DNA of 11,134 nt from the NCBI GenBank assembly GCA_900548085.1, contig URJF01000046.1, positions 1-11,134 of the forward strand. The letters run 5' to 3'. This DNA comes from an uncultured Oscillospiraceae bacterium. Its GTDB lineage: Bacteria; Bacillota; Clostridia; Oscillospirales; Acutalibacteraceae. A model generated the notes under the pieces. It was not told where the DNA came from. It did not search any database and worked only from the letters and a program-made list of their open reading frames with translations. Shown one piece after another: positions 1 to 6,791 of the stretch. The number at the start of each line of letters is the position of its first letter. The stretch's first letter is position 1. The translations under genes were made by a program, and so were the position numbers.

Positions 1-843
1 GATATAGACGGCGAACTGATTATGTCCAACGCCATCGAAATTAAGGCTAATAATGTCCGTAAAACCTCACAGGCCACAATTACCGACGGCAGCGGTACAT
101 ATTTTATTACCGATACAAAACGACAGCAGGTTACACCCACAGACGATACCTTTGCTGTAACAAAGAAGGTTGCGGACTCTCTCGGCATAAAAGAGGGGGA
201 CAAGGTGGATTGGCATATATATACCTCTGATAAATGGACTACCTCCACTGTCACACTCGTCTGCCGCAATCCTATGACGCAGGGTATTGTCATCACTCGA
301 AGCACGCTCGAAAAGGCAGGCTATGATTTTAAGCCGAATTATGCCGACACAAAAAAGGTGCTTAAGGATTACAACAAAAAAGGTGTTGCAAATCTGATGA
401 CTTCTGAGGAAATGCACAACTTTATGGCAAACTATATGGAGTCTATGAATATGATGGTAGGCATATTGATATTTATGGCGATTCTTATGGCTGTGGTAGT
501 TCTCCACAACCTCGGCCAGTTGACATTTACCGAGAGACAGCGAGAGAATGCGACACTTAAGGTGTTGGGTTTCTCTACCACAAAAATTATGAAAAGCACT
601 CTGTACCAAAATCTAATGTTTGCTGTTATCGGCGTAATTCTCGGTGCACCTGCAGGCATGTGGCTCGTTCAAATTATGATTGACAGTGCCGGTGAGTCCT
701 TTGATATGATGGCTAAGCTGAGCGTTCCGTCATTCATATTCAGTATGGCTATGACTATAGGTGTTTCTGCTCTCGTCAGCCTTATGATGAACAAAAAGAT
801 AAGAAAACTTAATATGGTCGAATCTCTAAAAGGTGTAGAATAA
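1..843 (+). CDS. FtsX-family ABC transporter permease, C-terminal part (5' truncated by window)
   Basis: The reading frame is open from base 1 and ends at TAA 841-843, so the first visible Met (22) is internal and the gene starts upstream; 280 residues are visible. The first ~145 residues are a soluble, beta-rich extracytoplasmic segment. Three hydrophobic segments follow at about fragment residues 150-172, 206-227 and 242-264, the usual FtsX-domain end. Between the first two, a conserved-looking cytoplasmic stretch (FTERQRENATLKVLGF) matches the loop typical of FtsX/MacB permeases. The ending KIRKLNMVESLKGVE is typical of the very long Firmicute FtsX-like permeases that pair with an ATPase. 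Family role: ABC-driven, mechanotransmission-type export of lipids, peptides or antimicrobials. The ATPase and N-terminal half are outside the window, so the substrate is unknown. Family is confident, specific function is not. Confidence 0.88.
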   Translation, partial: DIDGELIMSNAIEIKANNVRKTSQATITDGSGTYFITDTKRQQVTPTDDTFAVTKKVADSLGIKEGDKVDWHIYTSDKWTTSTVTLVCRNPMTQGIVITRSTLEKAGYDFKPNYADTKKVLKDYNKKGVANLMTSEEMHNFMANYMESMNMMVGILIFMAILMAVVVLHNLGQLTFTERQRENATLKVLGFSTTKIMKSTLYQNLMFAVIGVILGAPAGMWLVQIMIDSAGESFDMMAKLSVPSFIFSMAMTIGVSALVSLMMNKKIRKLNMVESLKGVE

Positions 844-886
844 AAATAAATAACTCACTGTATCTGTACAGTGAGTTATTTATTTT
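843..886. terminator. Bidirectional intrinsic terminator between convergent genes
   Basis: A perfect 20-bp inverted repeat (arms 843-862 and 867-886, loop TCTG 863-866) has a GC-containing centre and A/T-rich outer arms, so it gives a hairpin plus U-tract on either strand. It begins on the last base of the FtsX TAA stop and contains the kinase stop codon (880-882 on the minus strand). It should terminate both transcripts. Confidence 0.92.
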
Positions 887-1608
887 ATCTTTTCTAAGTC
901 TTTTTTCAGTTCTTCTATATTTTTGTATCTGTCGCCGATGCTGATTGCGGTGCATTTTTTGATGATTTTTCCTATTTTGCCTTTTGGTATTTCAATAGTA
1001 GGGTGTACCCCTGTCAGCATAATGTTCATCATAATTCCCAGAGCATATATGTCGGTCTCCGGTCTGCTTTGAGACAATCCGAATTGCTCCGGTGCGGCAT
1101 ATCCGATTGTTCCGAGATTTTGGGTGTCATTGTCCTTATGAACCGACAGCAGCGTCGCTATGCTTAGGTCAATCAGCGTTGCGTGTCCGTCACTTTTCAC
1201 TATTACATTGGCTGGCTTAATGTCCCTGTGGATGATATTGTTGTTGTGCAGTATTTCCAATGCGTTGCATATATCTACTGACCAACGAATCACATCATTT
1301 TGGTTTAGGTCGCTGTCGCCTATGTATTCGTTTGCGGCAGTGCCATCTATATATTCCTCCAAAACATACAGTGCCTCATCGTCAGACGCCACAATGTACA
1401 TTTGCGGCAGATAACCGTGCATATCTACTGTATTCAGTTTTCTGAAAACATCGTCGTTTCTGTTAAAGGTTTTTAACAGCAGTATGCTCTGCTTCTTTCT
1501 TTTATGCTTGTATAACGATAGCTCACTTATTGCATTTTGCGACAGCTTTTTTTCAAACTCAAAGTCGTCGTCAAGTGAGCTAAATATATAATTAACAAGT
1601 TCGTTCAT
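880..1608 (-). CDS. Small soluble Ser/Thr protein kinase (Hanks type)
   Basis: At 242 residues this is little more than a kinase domain. Visible motifs: presumed ATP-anchoring Lys K46 (SILLLKTF), catalytic loop HRDIKPAN at 127-134 (D129, K131, N134), metal-binding Asp in DLS at 147-149 (in place of DFG), activation-segment end GTIGYAAPEQF at 166-176, and the DIYALGIM helix after 186. The Gly-rich loop is not recognisable: the expected position reads KLSQNAISEL. No membrane segment, PASTA repeats or other sensor domain is present, so it is probably cytosolic. Its ATG overlaps the upstream HTH gene stop as ATGA, indicating translational coupling; it is last in a three-gene operon. Family role is Ser/Thr phosphorylation using ATP. 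The catalytic residues suggest activity, but the degenerate nucleotide loop leaves some doubt. The co-encoded HTH protein is the obvious candidate substrate, by inference only. Confidence 0.93.
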   Translation of the reverse strand: MNELVNYIFSSLDDDFEFEKKLSQNAISELSLYKHKRKKQSILLLKTFNRNDDVFRKLNTVDMHGYLPQMYIVASDDEALYVLEEYIDGTAANEYIGDSDLNQNDVIRWSVDICNALEILHNNNIIHRDIKPANVIVKSDGHATLIDLSIATLLSVHKDNDTQNLGTIGYAAPEQFGLSQSRPETDIYALGIMMNIMLTGVHPTIEIPKGKIGKIIKKCTAISIGDRYKNIEELKKDLEKIK

Positions 1609-2099
1609 TGCAGTATCGGTTCTCCCGCTTTGTCTAACAATTCATTTGTTTCCAAAATTGTCAAATCGTGTGATATCGCATATATCAATATGCTGTCTCT
1701 CTTGAGCTTAGGATAGAGCGAGGCTTTGCCGCAATATTTCAGTGCCGTCTGGCAGTCCTCAAGTGTAAGATGCATTGCTAGTGTCAGACATACTATCTTG
1801 TCCGTGCTGGGAATTTTCTTTCCATTGATTATTTCATAAAAATAATAGTATGATAGTTGCGCCTTGTTGATAATGTTAGAGTTTGTCATTTCTGACTTCT
1901 TTATCATTCTTGACCAAAACTTGCTCAGATTTACCTCAATGAGAGAGTTTTTGTTTTTCTTTATGTACGACTCAATGTTTACTCGCTTTTTTGTAAGCTC
2001 TTTCATCAGGTCATCTGTAGCCTTTTCGAGTTCCTTTGAGTCTTTTTTTTCGCCTTCGGTCAGCACTTCCTGCTCTGTTATTTTCTCTGTTATCATCAT
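1605..2099 (-). CDS. Helix-turn-helix (XRE-like) protein paired with the kinase
   Basis: 164 residues. Residues 1-55 are charged, Lys/Glu-rich and probably helical. Residues 57-128 resemble an XRE-like HTH: a helix (LSKFWSRMIKKSEM), then NIINKAQLSYYYFYEIINGKKIPSTDK, a pattern seen in Clostridia HTH proteins with a YFYxIxNGKxxPSxDK-type recognition region. A helical tail follows with LYPKLKRDSILIYAISHDLTILETNELLDKAGEPIL. It could bind DNA, or act as a protein-binding adaptor for the kinase; no transcriptional target is visible. The AAGGTGA ribosome site lies at 2101-2107, only 1 base from the ATG at 2099 and 4 bases from the second ATG at 2096, so 2096 may be the real start. It sits 13 bases after the zinc-ribbon gene and overlaps the kinase gene by 4 bases. 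The HTH assignment comes from pattern recognition, not a database match. Confidence 0.75.
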   Translation of the reverse strand: MMITEKITEQEVLTEGEKKDSKELEKATDDLMKELTKKRVNIESYIKKNKNSLIEVNLSKFWSRMIKKSEMTNSNIINKAQLSYYYFYEIINGKKIPSTDKIVCLTLAMHLTLEDCQTALKYCGKASLYPKLKRDSILIYAISHDLTILETNELLDKAGEPILQ

Positions 2100-2112
2100 T
2101 TCACCTTGTTTC

Positions 2113-2844
2113 TCAGCGATATATTATTTTGCCGTGAAAATATTGTTTTCCGTCCAAATCCGCCGTAGTGCCTGCATAGATATATATTGTCTTTAGGTTG
2201 GGCATACTGCGAAACAGCTCGTTATAATCACACTCCACATCTTCTCTCGAACTGAATTTAAGCGTGGTAATGTATTTGTTGTCAAAAGCTCCACGAGATA
2301 TTTTCTTTACCTTGTAAGGAATTTCGTAGGTGCTGTCCTTTTTGTCAGTAGGATATTTTTTTAGTACCGAACCGCTTATTGTCGGTGTAAGCACCTCGGT
2401 TGTGGTTTTCTTTTTTGTTGGCTTTGCAGTCGTCGCTTTTGTCGTAGGAGCCGTTGTGGTTGTTGTGGTAGTAGGCTCGGTAGTCGTTGTCGTAGTAGTA
2501 GGAACAGTTGTGCTTTCTGTAGTTGTTACTTTTTCTTTTTTCTTAGTTGTTGGTTTTAATGTTGTGGCGGTACTCGTTTTTTTAGTAGTAACGATTTTTG
2601 CAGTTGTTGTTGGCTGTGGCTTTGTTTTCTGCTGAGATGCAAATATTATCGTGCTGCTTGATATGAGTATAATCGCCGCTAAGGCAATGAGCAGAGCCGC
2701 TGCTGTTTTTTTCTTTTTCGATTTAGTATCGGTAGGTTGTGACTTTGTGGTTCTCAGTCCGGTCACATATTTTCCGCAGTGCATACAATATGGGGATTCC
2801 TCCGGTATCGCACTGTTACAGTGGGGACACTTCTTTTCGCTCAT
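2113..2844 (-). CDS. Zinc-ribbon, single-pass membrane protein with Thr-rich stalk and BspA-like C-terminal domain
   Basis: 243 residues in clear modules. An N-terminal zinc ribbon has two CxxC pairs (C6/C9 and C20/C23). A basic patch (KKKK 43-46) precedes one membrane helix at about 47-69, predicting the ribbon inside and the rest outside. Residues 79-150 are a Thr/Lys/Pro stalk with two runs of seven Thr. The C-terminal ~80 residues carry a BspA/LRR_5-like phrase (YEIPYKVKKISRGAFDN, then ITTLKF and MPNLKTIYIY), about one or two repeats. The start is supported by AGAGGAA at 2851-2857, 6 bases before the ATG. It is first in the operon with the HTH and kinase genes. The topology suggests a surface sensor passing a signal to cytosolic partners, but it could also be a structural surface protein. 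Domain calls are from visible motifs; function is inferred. Confidence 0.85.
   Translation of the reverse strand: MSEKKCPHCNSAIPEESPYCMHCGKYVTGLRTTKSQPTDTKSKKKKTAAALLIALAAIILISSSTIIFASQQKTKPQPTTTAKIVTTKKTSTATTLKPTTKKKEKVTTTESTTVPTTTTTTTEPTTTTTTTAPTTKATTAKPTKKKTTTEVLTPTISGSVLKKYPTDKKDSTYEIPYKVKKISRGAFDNKYITTLKFSSREDVECDYNELFRSMPNLKTIYIYAGTTADLDGKQYFHGKIIYR
2395..2610 (-). repeat. Low-complexity Thr-rich linker coding region
   Basis: This stretch codes for residues 79-150 of the zinc-ribbon membrane protein. On the plus strand it reads as GTT/GTA/GTC/GTG-rich DNA (mixed ACN Thr codons on the coding strand). It contains two seven-Thr runs separated by EP. Such stalks are often length-variable between strains; the codons are mixed rather than a single-triplet expansion. 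Confidence 0.8.
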
Positions 2845-2895
2845 TAACTATTCCTCTAATGACAGTTTCTGTTTACTAATAAATATACAACTTAT

Positions 2896-2924
2896 ATTAT
2901 AGTAGATAAATAATATCTTGTAAA
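2896..2924 (-). promoter_or_regulatory. Sigma-A promoter of the zinc-ribbon/HTH/kinase operon
   Basis: On the minus strand, -35 TTTACA (2924-2919), a 17-bp spacer and -10 TATAAT (2901-2896). Predicted transcription start is near 2889, giving a leader of about 45 bases before the ATG at 2844. Eleven of twelve hexamer positions match consensus. No operator is evident. Confidence 0.75.
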
Positions 2925-2940
2925 GTGAATTAAAAAAATA

Positions 2941-3000
2941 AAAAAAGTCAGCCGACAGCTTATAGATATTTCTTTCATGCAATGTTATAATACTGATATG
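2941..3000 (+). repeat. Intergenic repeat element, copy 1
   Basis: An A-tract is followed by TCAGCCGACAGCTTATAGA (2948-2966), a T-rich stretch and a promoter-like TGTTATAATACTGATATG. It matches copy 2 (7922-7983, same orientation): 21 of 24 bases agree in the core (2948-2971 against 7928-7951), with a second conserved block around the TATAAT-like sequence (2986-2991 against TATGAT 7969-7974). The TATAAT has an extended -10 look (TG at 2983-2984, one base off ideal spacing) but only a weak -35 (TAGATA 2963-2968). A promoter here would give an RNA of only ~35 bases before the terminator at 3007-3033, so a promoter role is uncertain. Confidence 0.6.
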
Positions 3001-3006
3001 TATATA

Positions 3007-3033
3007 AAAAAGCCCGACAGCGTCGGGCTTTTT
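3007..3033. terminator. Intrinsic terminator after the sulfatase/symporter operon
   Basis: A perfect 12-bp stem (3007-3018 with 3022-3033, loop AGC) has core GCCCGAC/GTCGGGC flanked by A5 and T5, so it works in both directions. It lies 16 bases beyond the symporter stop codon and should end the leftward operon; it would also stop any rightward transcript from the adjacent repeat element. Confidence 0.92.
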
Positions 3034-3048
3034 ATGTTTCTTATCTGT

Positions 3049-4572
3049 TTATGCGTTTGCTTCGTTACGCATTTTTTCTTCTCGTCTTTCCTCCAGCTCC
3101 TTCTGAGCCTTTTCCTTTGTCTTTCCAGTGTAGTCATTGAAGAACATAGGGATGATTGTGAGCAAAAATCCGATAGCCGGTACTATTGTTACGAGAGCAA
3201 TGAGCATCTTTTGTGTTTCTTGTGACTGCTGGAAAAAGATTTGGCGCCCTGCCACATCAACGAGGGATTTGTCTACTGCCTTGAAGTCTGAGCGGTCCAA
3301 AATTTGACCGAATACGAATGTAGCCACAGCCGCATTAACTTTTGAGAGGAATGTCTGGAACGCAAAGCATACGCCCTCCTGTCTCTCTCCTGTTTTCCAT
3401 TCCAGATAGTCTACTGCATCCGCAATGAGTGCATAGGTGATAACATTGTATATACCCAGTGGAAGACCCATAAGGAACAGCAATACCCACAGTACATAGA
3501 TATTAGCCTTAGTTACATCGTGAGCCATTACTACATAGCACAGTGCGTGTACTACCATACCGAACAGAGCAGAGCCGATATAAATTTGCTTGAGTGAAAA
3601 TTTCTTTCTCAGCATAGGGAATATAGCCATTGCCGGTACCATACCCACACCGATAGCTACTGTGAGAGTAGTTACGATTGTTCCACGAGGAATCCAAAAA
3701 TCATATGCCTTTGCTGCGTCAACATTATCAATAAGAATCTTTTGAGCACCTGGCAGGAAGTCTTTGAATATCTGTGTGAAATCTGTGTAGTTTTGTATGA
3801 TTACATAGTTGCCGATATAGTCTGCGCATTGGTTAGCAGTTACCATTGTAGAGCCTAATACTGCGGCAAAAATTACTATGATAAGCAGTTTGTTTTTGCC
3901 GAGAACAACGAATGTCTCTTTGAATGATGGTGTGTGGTCCATCTTTGGTACTCTCTCTTTTGATACAAAGAATATCAAAATTGAAAGTGTACATCCCAAA
4001 ACAGCAAATATTAAACCGCTTACAAAGAAACCTTTTGTGTAGCCCATGTTGCTCTGATAAAGAATAGGCACCAAAAGAGCAGGGAGTATACCGCCGAATG
4101 TTGAACCGAGTCTTGCAGTGGAGATGAATGAAGTTCTTTCACTCTCGAGCGGAGTGATAACAGATGACAGTCCCCAAAACGGTACATCCTGAATAGTGAA
4201 TGCTACACCCCAAAGTATGTAGGTCACCAAAGCCCAAACAAATGCTGCCTTTGAGCCCTCTGCAAACGGAGCGGTGAACAGTGCTATTGTGCATATTGCA
4301 ATCGGTATCGGTGCAAACAGGAGATACGGTCTCATTTTGCCCCATCTTGATTTTGTTCTGTCTACTATCATACCCATAACCGGGTCATTCAGTGCGTCGA
4401 ATATTCTGCCGATTAGTATGATTGTTGTGCCTTGCTTAAGCGTAAGACCGGCACCGTTTTGGAAAAATACAAGAGTAAACATTGACATCAGTGTATATAT
4501 TCCGCTTCGTCCGAACGCACCTACGGTAAAGCAGATACGCTCTTTCATTGTTAAATATTTCTTTTGTTCCAT
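3049..4572 (-). CDS. GPH-family (MelB-like) sugar:cation symporter
   Basis: 507 residues, slightly longer than the usual 450-480 of the glycoside-pentoside-hexuronide:cation symporters. The diagnostic N-terminal motif is present at about residues 50-80 (GRIFDALNDPVMGMIVDRTK, then SRWGKMRPYLL). About twelve hydrophobic segments are visible, with a longer hydrophilic insert around residues 245-300 and a charged C-terminal tail rich in Lys/Glu/Arg. Family members import sugars or glycosides with Na+ or H+. The start codon overlaps the sulfatase stop as TAATG, with GAGG at 4581-4584 serving as ribosome site 8 bases upstream, so the two genes are translationally coupled. The context suggests the cargo is a sulfated sugar or glycoside, or its desulfated product; the substrate cannot be read from sequence. 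Confidence 0.93.
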   Translation of the reverse strand: MEQKKYLTMKERICFTVGAFGRSGIYTLMSMFTLVFFQNGAGLTLKQGTTIILIGRIFDALNDPVMGMIVDRTKSRWGKMRPYLLFAPIPIAICTIALFTAPFAEGSKAAFVWALVTYILWGVAFTIQDVPFWGLSSVITPLESERTSFISTARLGSTFGGILPALLVPILYQSNMGYTKGFFVSGLIFAVLGCTLSILIFFVSKERVPKMDHTPSFKETFVVLGKNKLLIIVIFAAVLGSTMVTANQCADYIGNYVIIQNYTDFTQIFKDFLPGAQKILIDNVDAAKAYDFWIPRGTIVTTLTVAIGVGMVPAMAIFPMLRKKFSLKQIYIGSALFGMVVHALCYVVMAHDVTKANIYVLWVLLFLMGLPLGIYNVITYALIADAVDYLEWKTGERQEGVCFAFQTFLSKVNAAVATFVFGQILDRSDFKAVDKSLVDVAGRQIFFQQSQETQKMLIALVTIVPAIGFLLTIIPMFFNDYTGKTKEKAQKELEERREEKMRNEANA

Positions 4573-5897
4573 TACTTTTTCCTCACTTTATATGCCGGCA
4601 AAATTATCGGCTTTTTCTCTCCGACCATCAGCATCTGCTCAATCAGCTGTTCCTTCAGTTCTTTGCGAATTGCTTGATACTTTTTGTCTTTGATTAGGTT
4701 GTGCTTTTCGATTGGGTCTTTCTCCAAGTCGTAGAGATAGTCCTCGAAATATATATCCGATTTTGCGTGAGCGTATCCGCATGGGGCAGCGTCACGGACG
4801 GCATATTTGTACCTGTCTGTTCTTATCGCTCTGGAGTTCGATGCCTCACTGATTTGCATAAATACATTTTTTCTCGGAGGCTCTTCCTTTGTGATTTGCT
4901 TAGTCAGGTCGATACCCATATACTGCGATGGTATATCTATGCCTGCCATTGACATAAGAGTAGGGGGCATGTCAATCAGAGATGTGAGCTCGGATTCTCT
5001 TTTACCGCCTACGAATTTTCCGCCTCTTATTATCAGAGGCGTGTGTGTTGCACTTTCGTGACAACTGCGCTTGTATTCCAAATTTCTTGTTTTGAAATGA
5101 CTTCCGTGGTCGGAGGTATAGATTATGATTGTGTCATCATAGATACCCTCGTCTTTCAGCTTTTGTACCAGTTTGCCTACATTGTAGTCCAGCCTGTTTA
5201 TTGCCGAAATATAGTCAGGATACATTTCCTTATAATCACCGGTCAGGAATGACAGGTCATCCGGTATAGGATAGTCCTTGTAGTCTGCTACGGTTTCCTT
5301 ATAACCCTCATAGCAGTGATGATCATTTTGATGGTGCGGCTCCAACTGGCTCACAAACATAAAGAACGGCTTCGTCTTGTCTCGTTTCTCTATATATTCT
5401 GTAGCATAGTCATTGATACAGTCGGCTCTGTATCCCTTAAAATCGAGCTTGTTTCCGTTTTCATCAAAGATAAATCCGTCGTAACCGTGAGATGTAAATT
5501 CGAGTACATCTGCACCTCTGAAATATTGATACTCGCCTAATTTTTTCTTCGGTATTGCCGTAGCCTCACAATGAAGACCTATTCCCGGCAGTCTGTCGGA
5601 TGCCAAATGCCATTTTCCTATGTATGCTGTTTGGTATCCGGCTTCATTAAAGTAGTGAGCCAAACTCGGTGTGTCCTCGGGCAGAGGTATTCCGTTCCAA
5701 TAGCATCCTATTTGTGTGGCATACAGTCCCGATTGCAGGCAGGCCCTTGCAGGTCCGCATACAGGCTGACAGGTGAAGTTGTTTTCAAACAGAACGCCGT
5801 CCTCTGCCAGTGCAGTCAGGTTAGGCGTGATTTCTTCATTCACTGTGTCCCAACGCTGCTGGTCGGAAAAGTAGAAAATAATATTCTTCTTGTCCAC
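4572..5897 (-). CDS. Type I (formylglycine-dependent) sulfatase, cytoplasmic
   Basis: 441 residues. The N-terminal IIFYFSDQQRWD carries the metal-binding D12 and Q13. The activation motif CGPAR at 47-51 puts C47 as the residue oxidised to formylglycine; being Cys-type, it can be matured by anSME, encoded nearby. Other catalytic-site signatures are GKWH at 94-97, EPHHQ at 186-190, SDHG at 262-265 (D263, H264) and K276. No signal peptide is present, so hydrolysis should occur in the cytoplasm, unlike the exported sulfatases of many glycan degraders. The start is GTG at 5897-5895 with AAGGGGG at 5904-5910, 6 bases upstream. It follows the TauE-like gene by 31 bases and overlaps the symporter gene by one base. 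The reaction is removal of sulfate from an organic sulfate ester; the actual substrate (sugar, aryl or other) is undetermined. Confidence 0.95.
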   Translation of the reverse strand: MDKKNIIFYFSDQQRWDTVNEEITPNLTALAEDGVLFENNFTCQPVCGPARACLQSGLYATQIGCYWNGIPLPEDTPSLAHYFNEAGYQTAYIGKWHLASDRLPGIGLHCEATAIPKKKLGEYQYFRGADVLEFTSHGYDGFIFDENGNKLDFKGYRADCINDYATEYIEKRDKTKPFFMFVSQLEPHHQNDHHCYEGYKETVADYKDYPIPDDLSFLTGDYKEMYPDYISAINRLDYNVGKLVQKLKDEGIYDDTIIIYTSDHGSHFKTRNLEYKRSCHESATHTPLIIRGGKFVGGKRESELTSLIDMPPTLMSMAGIDIPSQYMGIDLTKQITKEEPPRKNVFMQISEASNSRAIRTDRYKYAVRDAAPCGYAHAKSDIYFEDYLYDLEKDPIEKHNLIKDKKYQAIRKELKEQLIEQMLMVGEKKPIILPAYKVRKK

Positions 5898-5928
5898 AAA
5901 ATTCCCCCTTTATATTAAACTGCTTGCT

Positions 5929-6714
5929 TTAGCCGAAAAAGCCTGCTCCTGCATTGTAAAAATTAACTAATGCGATTGAGGCTACAACGACAGTGAATAC
6001 AGTTTTTATTGCTTTTTCATTTACTTTTTTATTCATCTTAGCTCCCACAATTCCGCCTATTGCGGCACAGACGATTGCTACTATGAGAGTTATTATGTCA
6101 AATTTTGGTATGGCGTGCATAACACCGAGAGTAACGAGCTTAGAAAGTTGGCTGAAAAAGATTGTGCCCACACTGTACACTGCCGCCTCTTTTACCGTCA
6201 TTGAAAAAAACAGTACAAGAAATGCGACATTGATAGGGCCGCCGCCAACACCTAAGAATGAGGCGATGAATCCAAGTGTCAATCCTACAGCAATTATGGC
6301 AGCAGGATTAGTCAGCCTAAAGCTCTTTGCGTTTTTTACATTTATGTACACTACCGATGCTACCAGCAACAGACCGAGTATAAGTCCTTGTATGCTCTTG
6401 AGCATCGAATTATTGAATATTGTCAGCAGATAGTCAAACAGCTTAGAGCCGAGTATTCCTCCTACCACAGCACCTGCAGACAGTGATATTATTATTTTAA
6501 AATCGATTTTTGTTTTTGCTCTGATGTGCTTGATTGTGGAGCTGATGCTCATACTGAATACCGCACAGGTGGAGATGAAGTTTACTACCTGAACTGTGTC
6601 GTGACCGATTAGGTCCAAAAGCGGTTTTATTATTACTCCACCGCCGAGTCCTACGAATGCACCTAAAAATGTTGCGGCGAATATTACTATTCCGTATATG
6701 ACAGAAAAAATCAT
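5929..6714 (-). CDS. TauE/SafE-family anion (sulfite/sulfate-type) permease
   Basis: 261 residues with about eight hydrophobic segments and the two-fold internal repeat of the family: GLGGG at 22-26 and GVGGG at 155-159, each near the start of a half. TauE/SafE proteins are associated with export of sulfite, sulfoacetate and related anions, though few are characterised. The start at 6714 is preferred over the ATG at 6747 because AAAAGGAGC (6719-6727) lies just upstream and residues 1-11 of the longer version (MCQRRHKKGAK) are unlike a membrane-protein start. It is first of the leftward operon, followed by sulfatase and symporter, so removal of the sulfate released in the cytoplasm is the simplest role (inference). 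No clear minus-strand promoter is seen in the 77-bp gap to the divergent maturase gene. Confidence 0.88.
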   Translation of the reverse strand: MIFSVIYGIVIFAATFLGAFVGLGGGVIIKPLLDLIGHDTVQVVNFISTCAVFSMSISSTIKHIRAKTKIDFKIIISLSAGAVVGGILGSKLFDYLLTIFNNSMLKSIQGLILGLLLVASVVYINVKNAKSFRLTNPAAIIAVGLTLGFIASFLGVGGGPINVAFLVLFFSMTVKEAAVYSVGTIFFSQLSKLVTLGVMHAIPKFDIITLIVAIVCAAIGGIVGAKMNKKVNEKAIKTVFTVVVASIALVNFYNAGAGFFG

Positions 6715-6738
6715 TTTTGCTCCTTTTTTATGTCTCCG

Positions 6739-6767
6739 TTGACACAAGGACTCACCGTTGGTATAAT
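6739..6767 (+). promoter_or_regulatory. Consensus sigma-A promoter of the sulfatase maturase gene
   Basis: -35 TTGACA (6739-6744), 17-bp spacer, -10 TATAAT (6762-6767): a perfect consensus match. Predicted start is near 6774, about 18 bases before the ATG at 6792. A direct repeat CCGTTG (6736-6741 and 6755-6760) overlaps the -35 and the spacer, and an inverted pair CACAAG/CTTGTG (6743-6748 and 6770-6775) brackets the -10. Either could be an operator half-site, or chance. Confidence 0.88.
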
Positions 6768-6791
6768 TTCTTGTGGAAAGGTGGTAGTCCC

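Noticed and set aside
67..609. Minus-strand 180-codon ORF opposite the FtsX permease
   Set aside because: The permease frame has clear family sequence and membrane segments; the antisense product is His/Cys-rich and resembles nothing.
2330..2635. Plus-strand Val-rich ORF of 101 codons
   Set aside because: It is the antisense reading of the Thr-rich stalk of the zinc-ribbon membrane protein; ACN codons read backward give GTN-type Val codons. No ribosome site or family resemblance.
2986..3033. Small RNA from the TATAAT at 2986-2991 to the terminator at 3033
   Set aside because: It would be only about 35 bases, almost entirely the terminator hairpin, with a weak -35; not annotated as an RNA gene, though the -10-like block is recorded within the repeat element.
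6715..6747. Longer start of the TauE-like gene at 6747
   Set aside because: A strong AAAAGGAGC ribosome site lies inside this extension, directly before the ATG at 6714, and the extra residues are polar and unlike the family start.
6717..6791. 25-residue N-terminal extension of the maturase
   Set aside because: It would start upstream of the perfect consensus promoter and its predicted start site, while the ATG at 6792 has a proper ribosome site and gives the normal family N-terminus.
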